A stretch of DNA of 50,689 nucleotides from Rhodospirillaceae bacterium (GTDB lineage: Bacteria; Pseudomonadota; Alphaproteobacteria; Kiloniellales; DSM-21159), in contig JAJUFM010000008.1 in assembly GCA_029265995.1 (NCBI GenBank), positions 1 to 50,689 of the forward strand, written 5' to 3'. Made by a program: the position numbers and the translations under genes. Positions 26,529 through 35,770 of this stretch are shown here, piece after piece (position 1 is the stretch's first letter; every line of letters starts with the position of its first letter). Below the pieces are notes generated by a model that was not told where the DNA came from, searched no databases, and saw nothing but the letters and a program-made list of their open reading frames with translations.

Positions 26529-27331
26529 TTTTCCTTCCTTCGGTCGCGGAACATCCGCTCGCAAAGCAGGCCGATAAAGGCTGAACCAAGAATCCACCAG
26601 CCGACATAGCTGTAGCTAACACGATAGATGTCGACTCCGGGGAAATAGGCTGCTCGCATCAACTCGATGACATGCAGGATCGGGTTCCAAAGGAGAATGT
26701 CCTGGGCAGCCATTGGCAGCTGTTTCAGCGTGAAAAACACCCCAGATGTCCAGAGCATCAGGCGCCAAAAAGGCTTCATGAAATAGTCGATCCATGGGAA
26801 GTTCATGGTCAGGGCCGCTTGCAGCATGCCCACCCCAGCACCCAGCAGAACCACGAAGAAGAGCGTTACCAGCACCATCAAGGGATCATCTGGTGGTGAG
26901 GCATAGCCCAGGATGACGCCCCCACCCAGGATGATGACAAAAACCACGATGAAGGTCGCACCCTCGAGTACAAGCCGGCCAATCATCAAGTCGAAAGGTG
27001 TGACATGAGGGTAAAGAAGCAGGCCACGATTGCTTTCGATGGCACCTGACATGCGCGAGGCGATGTTTCGCAGCGATAGGTAGGTGATGATACCAGTCGC
27101 CAAAAAGGGCAGGAATTCCATGCCCTGGGGCGGACTACGACGGCCGATCAGTTGGTAGCCGAGCGCAAAGACCCCTACCAAGAGTAGCGGCTCCAAGATC
27201 GCCCATAGATATCCCAGACTCGAGCGGCCATAGCGCCCTCGCATTTCGCGCAGCACGAGGGCGTGGACGACCCGCCCCTGCACGGTCAGGCTACGGCCGA
27301 AGTCGCTCAGGGTGCTACGAGCAATGCTCAT
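26525..27331 (-). CDS. kpsM: Capsule polysaccharide ABC transporter permease, KpsM type
   Basis: 268 residues of the ABC-2 family. The N-terminal cytoplasmic segment LREMRGRYGRSSLGYLWAILEP is the usual coupling region. Six membrane helices follow, with the conserved ASRMSGAIESNRGLL and FWRLMLWTSGVFF motifs. The C-terminal RKEK overlaps the kpsT start. Substrate is inferred from kpsE and kpsD downstream. No capsule synthesis or glycosyltransferase genes are in the window. Confidence 0.93.
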   Translation of the reverse strand: MSIARSTLSDFGRSLTVQGRVVHALVLREMRGRYGRSSLGYLWAILEPLLLVGVFALGYQLIGRRSPPQGMEFLPFLATGIITYLSLRNIASRMSGAIESNRGLLLYPHVTPFDLMIGRLVLEGATFIVVFVIILGGGVILGYASPPDDPLMVLVTLFFVVLLGAGVGMLQAALTMNFPWIDYFMKPFWRLMLWTSGVFFTLKQLPMAAQDILLWNPILHVIELMRAAYFPGVDIYRVSYSYVGWWILGSAFIGLLCERMFRDRRKEK

Positions 27332-27360
27332 CTAGAAGAAAACCTTTCGCCGACGAGAAG

Positions 27361-27801
27361 TCAGCGGGAGGCCAATCCACGTAACGGCCGGATCAGTTCC
27401 CAGCCTGTTTCGTTCTGGCACGCAATGCGCTGACTGGGTTGGCCCGATGCGCCTCCCCAAAGCGTGAGATGACGACAAAGCCGACCGCGGGCGGAGACAT
27501 ATTCACTGCCAATGGCTGCCTGCAGCATGCCCTGCTGCTCTGACAGCACCGTTCCCTGCGTGCCGGGCGCGCCTGTGGCAACAAAGGCGAGAAGTTCGGC
27601 ATCTTCACCGCTGGCTTCGTGGCGTTCAGCAGCCACCGGAACGCCGCCCGCTCCAACCTCTGTCGGATAGCTGCTGGAACCGAGCGTGCTGCAAGCCCCT
27701 AGAAATGCGACCAGCGGGAGGCTGAGCAGAATGCGTGCTGAGACGCGACTGCGCTTTCCTTGAGTGTGGTGTTGGCAGCCAGTGATAGCCTTATCGTGCA
27801 C
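27361..27801 (-). CDS. Small predicted lipoprotein at the head of the kps operon
   Basis: 146 residues. A basic N-terminus (about 22 residues) leads to the hydrophobic signal ILLSLPLVAFLGAC. The lipobox LGAC gives a lipidated Cys near residue 37 and Ser-Thr-Leu after it, which suits outer-membrane sorting. The mature part contains two further cysteines (GRLCRHLTLW and RIACQNETGW) that could form a disulfide. GTG 27801 has AAGGAG six bases upstream. It lies 29 bp before kpsM on the same strand. I do not recognise a named family. By position it may help outer-membrane capsule export, possibly supplying the lipid anchor that KpsD lacks. Confidence 0.7.
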   Translation of the reverse strand: MHDKAITGCQHHTQGKRSRVSARILLSLPLVAFLGACSTLGSSSYPTEVGAGGVPVAAERHEASGEDAELLAFVATGAPGTQGTVLSEQQGMLQAAIGSEYVSARGRLCRHLTLWGGASGQPSQRIACQNETGWELIRPLRGLASR

Positions 27802-27904
27802 CTCGGGCTCCTTCTGAATGCCGGCACGGCGAAGCCACAGCTCGCTCCTGCCGCGCCACTAGGCCGCACCTTCATTCGGCGTCAGCTTCGGAGGTGCAGG
27901 CAAG

Positions 27905-27960
27905 ATAGGGAGTGGGAGGGGAATTTGTCAACTCCGTTGACGATATCTCCCCCTCCCTAT
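27905..27960. terminator. Long imperfect hairpin between cysNC and the kps operon
   Basis: ATAGGGAG (27905-27912) pairs with CTCCCTAT (27953-27960). The interior GGGAGGGGA region faces CTCCCC, and the core GTCAAC (27927-27932) / GTTGAC (27936-27941) closes on TCC. It lies downstream of cysNC and upstream of the lipoprotein gene, so it may end the cys transcript. There is no T-run. Confidence 0.45.
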
Positions 27961-27990
27961 GACATCTTCGGGTTCAAGTGGCAGCGGCCA

Positions 27991-29889
27991 TCAGATGATG
28001 GCTCGCCGCCTCAACTCATCAATGATCTGATCTGCCATGGCTTCAGGGCTGTCCAGGGCGCCCTTCAAGACCAATTCGGCGTTCTCTGGCGGCTCATAGG
28101 GTGAATCGATGCCGGTGAAGTTCGCCAGTTCGCCGGCCCTCGCCTTGCGATATAGGCCTTTAGGATCGCGTGCCTCACAAACCTCAAGGGGCGTATCGAC
28201 GAAAATCTCCAGAAACTCCTGCTCTTCCACCTGCTCACGCGCCATTCGGCGCTCCGAGCGGAAAGGCGAGATGAAAGAAACCAGGACAAGCAGTCCGGCA
28301 TCGACAAACAGCTTCGCCACCTCGCTCACGCGCCGAATGTTTTCGACGCGGTCGGCGTCAGTGAAGCCCAAGTCGCGATTGAGACCGTGACGCACGTTGT
28401 CGCCGTCCAGAAGATAGCTGTGGTGGCCAAGGGCCTGGAGCTTCTTTTCGAGCGCGTTTGCGACGGTTGATTTTCCTGATCCGGATAGGCCGGTAAACCA
28501 TAGAACCGCCGGGTTCTGTCCTTTGATCTTGGCGCGCGCGCTCTTGTCCACCGCAATGTCCTGCCAGTGGACGTTGGTGGCTCGCCGCAGCGCAAAGTCG
28601 ATCATGCCGCAGCCAACGGTGACGTTGGTCATGCGGTCGATCAGAATGAAACTGCCGTTCTCCCGCTCTTCTGCATAGGGCGCGAAGGGAAAGGCCTGAT
28701 CGGTTGCCACGTTGCAGACAGCGATCTCGTTGAGATCGAGTTGCTTCGCTGCGGTGTGCTCCATCGTATTGACGTTGATCGCGTGCTTGATCTCCGTCAC
28801 CTGCGCGGGCACTTGTTTCGGCCCGATCTGAAGCAGCACCTTACGACCTGGGAACAGCGGCTCTTCGCTCATCCAGACCACATGGGCCGCGAACTGATCG
28901 GCAACTTCGGGACGAGAGGCGGCCGACGCGATCATGTCGCCGCGACTAATATCCACTTCATCCGCCAGGCACAGCGTTACGGCCTGGCCAGCCACCGCCT
29001 CCTCGAGTTCGCCGTCGTAGGTGACGATCGCCTTGATCGTCGTCGTCTTGGCTGAGGGGAGGATGACAACCTCATCATCTACGCGCACGCGCCCACTGGT
29101 GATGGTGCCGCTGTAGCCACGGAAATCGAGGTTAGGCCGATTGACCCACTGAACCGGGAATCGAAAGGGGCCTTCGACCTGCTCCTGTCCTACCGGTGCC
29201 GTGTCCAGGGCTTCGAGAAGGGACGGGCCTTGATACCAGGCCGTGCGCTCGCTCTGTCCGATCACATTGTCGCCGTCTCGTGCGGAGAGGGGGATGCAGG
29301 TGACTTGCTCGAAACCGAGGTCCTTCACGAAGGCGGTGTAGTCGGACACGATGTCCTCAAACCGTCCTTGAGAGAAGTCCACCAGGTCCATCTTGTTGAC
29401 CGCCAGGACCACCTGGCGAATTCCCAGCAAAGAGACCAGGAAGGAGTGGCGCCGGGTTTGGGTCAGGATGCCCTTGCGCGCGTCCACCAAGATGACAGCC
29501 AGGTCAGCAGTTGACGCGCCCGTCACCATGTTTCGCGTGTACTGCTCGTGCCCCGGGGTATCGGCGACAATGAACTTGCGCTTTTCGCTCGCAAAAAAGC
29601 GATAGGCTACGTCGATCGTGATGCCTTGTTCGCGTTCGGCTGCCAGTCCGTCCACCAAAAGGGCGAGGTCCATTTCCTCGCCGGTAGTGCCCCAGCGGCG
29701 GCTGTCTTCGCCCAGCGCAGCGAGCTGATCTTCAAAGAGTTGCTTGCTGTCGAACAGGAGGCGTCCGATGAGGGTAGACTTGCCGTCATCGACGCTGCCG
29801 CAGGTGATAAAGCGCAGCAGGTCCTTGTCGCTCTGGCGCAGCAGATAGGCTTCGGTATCTTCCGGTCGCAGTGAGGTGGCGTCCAACAT
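27991..29889 (-). CDS. cysNC: Bifunctional sulfate adenylyltransferase GTPase subunit / adenylylsulfate kinase
   Basis: 632 residues in two parts. Residues 1-450 are the CysN GTPase: P-loop [17 protein letters not shown] and NKMD, which couples GTP hydrolysis to APS formation with CysD. Residues about 455-632 are APS kinase (CysC): P-loop [23 protein letters not shown], and [18 protein letters not shown]. Together with CysD it makes APS and PAPS for cysteine synthesis or sulfation. The ATG overlaps the cysD stop (TGATG), implying tight coupling. This fusion (also called NodQ in rhizobia) is common in alphaproteobacteria. Confidence 0.96.
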   Translation of the reverse strand: MLDATSLRPEDTEAYLLRQSDKDLLRFITCGSVDDGKSTLIGRLLFDSKQLFEDQLAALGEDSRRWGTTGEEMDLALLVDGLAAEREQGITIDVAYRFFASEKRKFIVADTPGHEQYTRNMVTGASTADLAVILVDARKGILTQTRRHSFLVSLLGIRQVVLAVNKMDLVDFSQGRFEDIVSDYTAFVKDLGFEQVTCIPLSARDGDNVIGQSERTAWYQGPSLLEALDTAPVGQEQVEGPFRFPVQWVNRPNLDFRGYSGTITSGRVRVDDEVVILPSAKTTTIKAIVTYDGELEEAVAGQAVTLCLADEVDISRGDMIASAASRPEVADQFAAHVVWMSEEPLFPGRKVLLQIGPKQVPAQVTEIKHAINVNTMEHTAAKQLDLNEIAVCNVATDQAFPFAPYAEERENGSFILIDRMTNVTVGCGMIDFALRRATNVHWQDIAVDKSARAKIKGQNPAVLWFTGLSGSGKSTVANALEKKLQALGHHSYLLDGDNVRHGLNRDLGFTDADRVENIRRVSEVAKLFVDAGLLVLVSFISPFRSERRMAREQVEEQEFLEIFVDTPLEVCEARDPKGLYRKARAGELANFTGIDSPYEPPENAELVLKGALDSPEAMADQIIDELRRRAII

Positions 29890-30800
29890 CAGAAATAGCC
29901 CTCCTGCTTCTTGAGCTCCATGCTGGCGGCCTGGTCGCGGTCGATGACGCGCCCCTGGCGTTCGGAGCTTCGGGCAATCAGCATCTCGTGAATGATTTCA
30001 ACCAGAGTTTCGGAACGGCTCTCGATGGCGCCGGTCAAGGGGTAGCAGCCAAGGGTTCGGAAGCGAACCCAGCGCTCCTCCACCTTCTCACCAGGCTCGA
30101 GGGGCATCCGTTCGTCGTCCACCATGATGAGCGTCCCGTCGCGTTCGACAACGGGACGGGGTTTGGCGAAGTAAAGGGGAACGACCGGGATTTCCTCCAG
30201 CAGGATGTACTGCCAGATGTCGAGCTCCGTCCAGTTGGAGAGCGGAAAGACGCGGATCGATTCGCCCTGGTGGATGCGACCGTTGTAGACGTTCCAGAGT
30301 TCAGGTCGCTGGTTCTTGGGATCCCAGCGGTGGTTGGCGGTACGGAAAGAAAAGATCCGCTCCTTCGCCCGGGACTTTTCCTCGTCCCGGCGGGCGCCGC
30401 CAAAGGCGGCATCGAACTTGTACTTGTCGAGAGCCTGTTTGAGGGCTTGGGTCTTCATCACGTCCGTATGAAGTGCCGAGCCATGGCTGAAGGGGCCGAT
30501 ACCCTGTTCAACGCCGTCCTGGTTCACGTGGACGATAAGATCGAGCCCCAGTTCCTGTGCCCTTCGATCGCGAAAGCTGATCATCTCCCGGAACTTCCAG
30601 GTGGTATCCACGTGCATAAGCGGGAAGGGCGGCTTTGACGGATAGAAGGCCTTCATCGCCAGGTGCAGCAGCACCGAGCTGTCCTTTCCGATGGAATAGA
30701 GCATCACCGGGTTGCGGAACTGTGCCGCCACCTCTCGCATGATGTGAATGCTCTCCGCCTCCAGGCGCTGCAGGTGCGTCAGTCGCTCGGGTGTGTGCAT
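29889..30800 (-). CDS. cysD: Sulfate adenylyltransferase small subunit
   Basis: 303 residues if begun at ATG 30800 ([16 protein letters not shown], the usual start). The frame is open to 30866. It has the PP-loop [13 protein letters not shown] and family motifs [16 protein letters not shown] and [15 protein letters not shown]. The enzyme condenses ATP and sulfate into APS. The next gene, cysNC, overlaps its stop codon. No sulfate permease or PAPS reductase lies in the window. Confidence 0.96.
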   Translation of the reverse strand: MHTPERLTHLQRLEAESIHIMREVAAQFRNPVMLYSIGKDSSVLLHLAMKAFYPSKPPFPLMHVDTTWKFREMISFRDRRAQELGLDLIVHVNQDGVEQGIGPFSHGSALHTDVMKTQALKQALDKYKFDAAFGGARRDEEKSRAKERIFSFRTANHRWDPKNQRPELWNVYNGRIHQGESIRVFPLSNWTELDIWQYILLEEIPVVPLYFAKPRPVVERDGTLIMVDDERMPLEPGEKVEERWVRFRTLGCYPLTGAIESRSETLVEIIHEMLIARSSERQGRVIDRDQAASMELKKQEGYF

Positions 30801-30951
30801 GTGTGAGGAAGTCCAGCCTATTGTCTTGCGGTCAGTACCGCTCCCAATCTCGGCCGCCTTATACAAGGGAAAGGCAGCGGTAGGAAGCTCAGTAGCGGTA
30901 TTAAAGGAACAAAGGGGGGCTCTGCTTGTAGCCTTGCAGTGGCGTTTCTGG

Positions 30952-31749
30952 TCATTTTCGCCATTTCAACGCGCCACCTGCCAGCGAGAGGATAAAGAGC
31001 AGGAGGGCGGCGACCACGATGCTGGGCCCCGAGGGGGTGTCGTAGCGCAGCGAACCGGCGAGACCCAGCCCCACTGCTACTACACCTAATCCGGCTGCAA
31101 GTATGGCCATTTCCTCCGGGGAGCGGGCAAAGCGACGAGCGGCCGCGGCCGGGAGAATGAGCATGGAGGTAATAAGCAGAATACCGACGATCTTCATGGC
31201 GACAGCGATGGTAACGGCCAGCGTGAGCATCAGGGTCAGCCGTATTCGCAAAACCGCGACCCCCTCCGCGCTCGCCAGTTCTTCATGTACCGTCGCCAGC
31301 AGCAGGCGGCGCCAGTAGATCGTCAGAACCAGGAGAACGCTGGCGCCACCGATCCAGATCCATAGAAGATCGGAGCGGCTGACGGCGAGCACGTCACCGA
31401 AAAGGTAGCCCATCAAGTCCAGTCGAAGATTGCCTACGAAGGAGAGCGCGACCAGCCCCAAAGCCAGGGCTGAATGCGCGAGAATGCCGAGTAGAGTGTC
31501 TGTAGGTAGCCGCTGTTGCTGTTGCAGCAGGCCGACGAGAAGCGCAACCGCGGCACAGGTGGCTGCGACTCCGAGCTGAAGGTCGACTTGCAGAAGAAAC
31601 CCCAGGGTAATGCCGAGCAGGGCAGAGTGGGACAGGCTGTCGCCGAAATAGGCCATGCGCCGCCATACCACGAAACAGCCCAGAGGCCCGGCCACCAGTG
31701 CTACGCCGGCCCCTGCCAGAAAGGCGCGCACAAGAAAGTCATCAAGCAT
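30952..31749 (-). CDS. znuB: Zinc ABC transporter permease
   Basis: 265 residues, ABC-3 family, with eight or so hydrophobic segments and the conserved [30 protein letters not shown] N-terminal motif (here [19 protein letters not shown]). A later EELASAEGV motif is typical of the cytoplasmic coupling loop. Its ATG overlaps the znuC stop. Part of the zur-znuC-znuB leftward operon, carrying Zn2+ inward with ZnuA. Confidence 0.95.
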   Translation of the reverse strand: MLDDFLVRAFLAGAGVALVAGPLGCFVVWRRMAYFGDSLSHSALLGITLGFLLQVDLQLGVAATCAAVALLVGLLQQQQRLPTDTLLGILAHSALALGLVALSFVGNLRLDLMGYLFGDVLAVSRSDLLWIWIGGASVLLVLTIYWRRLLLATVHEELASAEGVAVLRIRLTLMLTLAVTIAVAMKIVGILLITSMLILPAAAARRFARSPEEMAILAAGLGVVAVGLGLAGSLRYDTPSGPSIVVAALLLFILSLAGGALKWRK

Positions 31750-32543
31750 CAGAAGGGCTCATCCGCAGAGGCTTCATTTCGGAGGCGCGGCGGGTTGTTG
31801 CGCTGACGGAGCGGTATGGGCTCGCCGGCAATGTCATGGCGATGGTCGTGATGGTGCTGATAGATGGCCAGAGCCTGAGCGGCCCGCGGCCCGAACAGCG
31901 CCATATAAGCCGGATGCTGGCTAACGGCCTCGGGCTCGCCAGAACAGCAGACGTGACGATTCAGGCAGATCACCTGATCGGTTGCAGCCATCACCAGGTG
32001 AAGATCGTGACTGACCAGCAAGACTCCACAGCCGCGATCCTGGCGGACCCGGTCGATCAATTGATAGAGATCCAGTTGGCCGTTGAAATCGATGCCTTGA
32101 GCGGGTTCGTCGAGGACCAGCAGTTCTGGCTCATGCAGTAGCGCGCGCGCGAGCAAAACGCGCTGGAACTCGCCCCCCGAGAGGGCATGCACCTGCGCTT
32201 CAGCCAAGTGTTCGACAGCCGTTTCCCGCAGAGCTTGCTCCACCTTGCCCTGTGGTTGCCGATGAGGGAGCTGCAGGAACTGACGTGTCGACAGAGGCAG
32301 AGTCGGAGAGATGGTGAGCCGCTGAGGCACATACCCGATGGTCAGGCCACTTCGACGGTGCAGGTTACCAGCGTCCGGCCGCTCTAGGCCGAGGAGGATG
32401 CGTAAGAGGGTCGTCTTCCCGGAGCCGTTCGGACCGATCAGCGTAACGACTTCCCCCTCGCTGATGTCGAGATCTACATTTTCAAGAATGACGCGATCGC
32501 CGCGGGTCAAGCCAATGCCTCGAGCTTCCAGCAGACGGCTCAT
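31749..32543 (-). CDS. znuC: Zinc ABC transporter ATP-binding protein
   Basis: 264 residues. Walker A is GPNGSGKT, the signature is LSGGEFQRVLLA, and Walker B is LLVLDEPAQGID. A His-rich C-terminal tail (IYQHHHDHRHDIAGEP) is typical of zinc-transporter ATPases and may sense zinc. It overlaps both neighbours: zur by four bases (ATGA) and znuB by one. Confidence 0.96.
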   Translation of the reverse strand: MSRLLEARGIGLTRGDRVILENVDLDISEGEVVTLIGPNGSGKTTLLRILLGLERPDAGNLHRRSGLTIGYVPQRLTISPTLPLSTRQFLQLPHRQPQGKVEQALRETAVEHLAEAQVHALSGGEFQRVLLARALLHEPELLVLDEPAQGIDFNGQLDLYQLIDRVRQDRGCGVLLVSHDLHLVMAATDQVICLNRHVCCSGEPEAVSQHPAYMALFGPRAAQALAIYQHHHDHRHDIAGEPIPLRQRNNPPRLRNEASADEPF

Positions 32544-33043
32544 AGAACGGGTGCCTCATCCTGTTCGGGCAAATGGCAACGACGACAGTGGCCGCGGATC
32601 TCGACGATGCGCTGCGAGACGGTAAAACCAAGTTCGAGGGCTGCGCCATCGATCCTTTGAGCAAGGGCCTTGTCAGCGATCTCAGCGGTTACCCCGCAGC
32701 CATCGCAGATAAAGAATTGCCCTGCGCTACAATCACTTGGGCGTGGACAGCCAACGAAGGCATTAAGGCTTTCGATCCGGTGGATCAGGCCATGGACAAG
32801 AAGGAAATCCAAGGCCCGATAGATGGTCGGCGGCGCAACTCGCCCTCGCTCGGCCTGAAGCTTTTCCAATAGTTCATAAGCTCCGTAAGGACGATGATCG
32901 GTCCAGATCAATTCAAGCACGCGTCTGCGGATGGGGGTCAGCTGAGCACCGCGCTCGTAGCAAAGGCGCTCAGCCCTGCGCAACGCATCGGCCATACAGG
33001 CAGCATGATCGTGGTTCCTACCAGGAAGCTTTCGTTCCGCCAT
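32540..33043 (-). CDS. zur: Zinc uptake regulator (Fur family)
   Basis: 167 residues. The N-terminal winged helix (LTPIRRRVLELIWTDHRPYGAYELL, PPTIYRALDFL) precedes a C-terminal dimer/metal domain with two CxxC pairs (CDGCG and CRRCH). This is the structural zinc site of Zur and Fur. The long His/Cys-containing N-terminus (RNHDHAACM) also suits Zur. I chose ATG 33043, with an open frame to 33088. First gene of the zur-znuC-znuB operon, next to a Zur-box-like site. It should repress both directions when zinc is plentiful. Confidence 0.93.
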   Translation of the reverse strand: MAERKLPGRNHDHAACMADALRRAERLCYERGAQLTPIRRRVLELIWTDHRPYGAYELLEKLQAERGRVAPPTIYRALDFLLVHGLIHRIESLNAFVGCPRPSDCSAGQFFICDGCGVTAEIADKALAQRIDGAALELGFTVSQRIVEIRGHCRRCHLPEQDEAPVL

Positions 33044-33073
33044 CGTCGTCCAACTCGTTCTTGACGCCGGAGC

Positions 33074-33087
33074 GTTACAATATAACA
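33074..33087. promoter_or_regulatory. Zur-box-like palindrome in the zur/znuA divergent region
   Basis: GTTACAATATAACA, with GTTA and TAAC arms, resembles the proteobacterial Zur operator core GTTATA-N-TATAAC. It is 31 bp before zur and 79 bp before znuA, placed to control both. Supported by the neighbouring genes. Confidence 0.7.
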
Positions 33088-33165
33088 TCCGCTCTGCTTT
33101 CTAATCTTGGCGCGCCTTGCGGATGAGGCAAGAGGGAAGTGTATCCATGTCAGGCGGAAGGATTG

Positions 33166-34125
33166 ATGCGAATGGACGGCTTCAACGGCAAAGCTGCGCT
33201 GGCCTCGGTCTTCTTTTGCCTTCTGGCTACTTCCGCTGCTGCAAAGGGGCCTAAGGTCGTCACTTCGATCATGCCGATCCACGCACTAGCCGCGGAGGTG
33301 ATGGCAGGGGTCGGGGCGCCTGAGCTTTTGGTGGAGGGGGCGGCATCTCCTCACAGCTTTAACCTGAAGCCATCAGACGCACAGGCATTGGAGGAAGCGG
33401 ATGTCGTGATCTGGATCGGCGAAGGGCTGGAGATGTTTCTGCAGCGTCCCCTGGCCAACCTGAAAGAGGAAACGCAGGTGCTCACCCTCAGCGAGCTTGA
33501 AGGTATCCACCTCCTGCCAAGCCGAGGTTCAGGATTGCATGATGAGCACGCGGACGACGTAGAGGGCCACGCTCACCACGACTACCATCATGTTCATGGG
33601 CCCGTAGATCCGCACCTCTGGCTGGCCCCGGAAAATGGTATCATCATCGCGAACCAGATCGCGGAGACGCTTGCGGAACGAGATCCAGATTGGGCAGATC
33701 TCTACCGCGAAAATGCCCAGAGGATGACAAGGAAGCTTCAAGCTCTGGAATCACGGGTTCAGCAGAAGTTGTTGCCCTTCCAAGGCTACAGTTTTCTCGT
33801 CTTTCACGATGCCTACCAGTATTTCGAAGAAGCGTTCGGCCTTCGATCAGGCGGTTCGATTACGCTGGATGCGGAGCGACAGCCTGGCGCCCGGCGGCTC
33901 CGGGAGATCCGGAACTGGATCGGCGAGCAAGGGCCATCATGCGTCTTTGCAGAGCCGCAGTTCGAGCCTAGGGTTCTACACATGCTTGTAGAAGGAACCG
34001 AGGCCCAAATCGGCCTGCTCGATCCCGTCGGTGCGACCCTTGAGCTTGGGCCAGGTGCCTATGCAGCCCTTCTTGACGGCCTCGCTGATGGCTTTGTTGA
34101 CTGCTTCGCCCAGCAGTCGCGTTAA
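33166..34125 (+). CDS. znuA: Zinc ABC transporter substrate-binding protein
   Basis: 319 residues from ATG 33166 (GGAAGGA upstream; an ATG at 33172 and an upstream GTG at 33139 are possible). A Sec signal (about 1-26) ends in TSAAAKG. Cluster A-I type fold with metal-binding His in ASPHSFNLKP, a His/Asp-rich loop (HDEHADDVEGHAHHDYHHVHG) and VDPHLWLAP, then FVFHDAYQYF. It captures periplasmic zinc for ZnuBC. The His-rich loop marks a zinc rather than manganese protein. Divergent from zur. Confidence 0.95.
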   Translation: MRMDGFNGKAALASVFFCLLATSAAAKGPKVVTSIMPIHALAAEVMAGVGAPELLVEGAASPHSFNLKPSDAQALEEADVVIWIGEGLEMFLQRPLANLKEETQVLTLSELEGIHLLPSRGSGLHDEHADDVEGHAHHDYHHVHGPVDPHLWLAPENGIIIANQIAETLAERDPDWADLYRENAQRMTRKLQALESRVQQKLLPFQGYSFLVFHDAYQYFEEAFGLRSGGSITLDAERQPGARRLREIRNWIGEQGPSCVFAEPQFEPRVLHMLVEGTEAQIGLLDPVGATLELGPGAYAALLDGLADGFVDCFAQQSR

Positions 34126-34154
34126 GCGAACGATGCTGGCCCCTTGAATTTTCT

Positions 34155-34169
34155 GTCAATCAAATTGAC
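34155..34169. promoter_or_regulatory. Palindromic operator candidate upstream of marR
   Basis: GTCAAT-CAA-ATTGAC: six-base perfect arms with a three-base centre, 95 bp before the MarR-family start. MarR dimers typically bind AT-rich palindromes with TCAA/TTGA arms, so autoregulation is plausible. Confidence 0.5.
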
Positions 34170-34264
34170 GCAGTTAGCAGCGAAGCCTAGCTTGCCTCTC
34201 GCCAGTATCAGTAAACGCGCATTTTCCCGCGGCTAAGGACGCGGATAGGCATGAGGGTGGGCAG

Positions 34265-34741
34265 TTGTCCACAGAAACGAAAAACGTCCCGCCGGCAGCC
34301 CGGACGGTAGAGGCTATTGCTAATGAGGCGACGGTAAGTAACGAGCTTGCCGCGTTGATCAGCACGATCAATACCTTCAGCCGACGCTTGAGCCGCCGCC
34401 TGACCAAGCAAGATCCTGACTTCCGCATCGGCGACTGGTTGCTACTGAAGCGCCTCTCTGGCAGCTCTCCGGAGCAGATGGGCGAACTTGCCAAGCAAAT
34501 GGGGGTAAGCCGCCAGCGGGCGCAGAAGCATGTTTCCGAATTGGCTGCCGGCAGCCTTGTGACCGTAGAGAGCGACCCAAAGGACGAGCGGCGCAAGCGC
34601 GTGGCTCTGACTGATGCTGGCCGCAAGCGCCTTCGGGAGATGGATGCGCTGATCGAGGCAGAGGCAGCGGAACTTCCAGGATCCCTTCTGGCCGCCTGGC
34701 GAATCCAACTGCAGCAGTTGGTCGGCGGCTCTCGTCGATAA
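34265..34741 (+). CDS. MarR-family transcriptional regulator
   Basis: 158 residues. The winged helix-turn-helix reads LLKRLSGSSPEQMGELAKQMGVSRQRAQKHVSELAAGSLVTVESDPKDERRKRVALTDAGR across residues about 60-120. The DxRxxxVxLT wing pattern is typical of MarR. The start is TTG 34265 with GAGGGTGG upstream. The ligand and regulon are unknown. The closest possible target is itself or the enzyme gene 62 bp downstream on the opposite strand. Confidence 0.85.
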   Translation: MSTETKNVPPAARTVEAIANEATVSNELAALISTINTFSRRLSRRLTKQDPDFRIGDWLLLKRLSGSSPEQMGELAKQMGVSRQRAQKHVSELAAGSLVTVESDPKDERRKRVALTDAGRKRLREMDALIEAEAAELPGSLLAAWRIQLQQLVGGSRR

Positions 34742-34803
34742 TCCTATCCCACATCCATTTGTGCATATGGGCTGTAAAGCTCGACCTTAGTTCAGGCCGT
34801 TCA

Positions 34804-35616
34804 TCAGCGTGCGGGAGCGCGCAACAGGACTGTTTGAGTTGGAACTGGATCGGTGAGGGAGAGGTTTTCATGGAAGAAGTCGGCGGCGCGGCTCATCCAG
34901 TAATCGAAAGCCTGTCCACGCGGCACGTGCGCGGTTCCCCGCGTGATCTCCAATTCGTAGGGAGTTCCGATAGCTTCTAGTACCTGAGCAACCTGGTGGG
35001 CGCGGCGCACCGAGACGATGCCGTCCCGATCTCCATGCAGGATGAGGGTGGGCGGCATGGGTCCGAGCTGATCAATGGTTCGGCGGCCATCCAATCCTCC
35101 CGCAGCCGCCACCACTGCGCGCACTCGGCTGTCCTTATGAGCCCGCTCTAGCGCCTGGAAAGCCCCCAAAGAATAGCCGAAAAGGCCAATTCGCTGGTGA
35201 TCAACGAAATGCAGGGAGGAAACGTAATCGATCGCATCCCCAATGATCTCATCACGCTCAAAATAGCGAGTGACACCCGCCCGATTAGCGCGCGGGATGG
35301 CATCGAAATAATGGACGGCAAAGACAGCAAGGCCAGTTTCGGCCAGGGCTTCCGCCATTCCGTAGATCAGATGACCGCCGCCCACGCCGCTGGCGCCGTG
35401 CAGCAGGATCACCGCCGGCAAAGGCTGTTCCTGATTGCGCGGGACGAACATGTCCACTCGAACCGGGTGGCCATTACTCTCAAATGCGGTGATGCCATCT
35501 AAAACGGGTGGGCCGGCCATGAAAGCTTGAGCCGGTGTGCTGATAAGACCGACAGCGACCAGAAATGATAGCGAAAACGCGTAGTGTAAGAAGGTCGAAG
35601 CGGCCTTCTTTCGCAT
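34804..35616 (-). CDS. Exported dienelactone hydrolase-family alpha/beta hydrolase
   Basis: 270 residues from ATG 35616. Signal peptide about 1-30 (LVAVGLISTPAQAF). The fold shows LHGASGVGG as oxyanion region, the nucleophile elbow GYSLG, the acid HGDRDGIVS, and His in RGTAHVPRG. This points to an ester or lactone hydrolase acting in the periplasm. The substrate cannot be read from sequence. It converges with marR. Confidence 0.82.
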   Translation of the reverse strand: MRKKAASTFLHYAFSLSFLVAVGLISTPAQAFMAGPPVLDGITAFESNGHPVRVDMFVPRNQEQPLPAVILLHGASGVGGGHLIYGMAEALAETGLAVFAVHYFDAIPRANRAGVTRYFERDEIIGDAIDYVSSLHFVDHQRIGLFGYSLGAFQALERAHKDSRVRAVVAAAGGLDGRRTIDQLGPMPPTLILHGDRDGIVSVRRAHQVAQVLEAIGTPYELEITRGTAHVPRGQAFDYWMSRAADFFHENLSLTDPVPTQTVLLRAPAR

Positions 35617-35770
35617 GCCTGTCTGCCCCCTCGAACGACCTTGATGACCCAAAGGGGTCTAGCGCAAGCTTCAGGGGATTGTACAGAGGATTTTTGGACT
35701 TCCGGAGAGCCGCATTTTATCTAAATGTACCGGACCTTAACTTATGGTGTGTAAAGTTGTTTTGATGGAC

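Noticed and set aside
27965..27990. GGTTCAAGT-like tRNA T-loop sequence near 27969.
   Set aside because: No acceptor stem, D-arm or anticodon arm can be drawn around it.
27991..30800. Idea that cysD-cysNC serves sulfation of the capsule exported by the neighbouring kps genes.
   Set aside because: No sulfotransferase or capsule synthesis gene is in the window, and a terminator-like hairpin separates the two units. Ordinary sulfate assimilation is enough.
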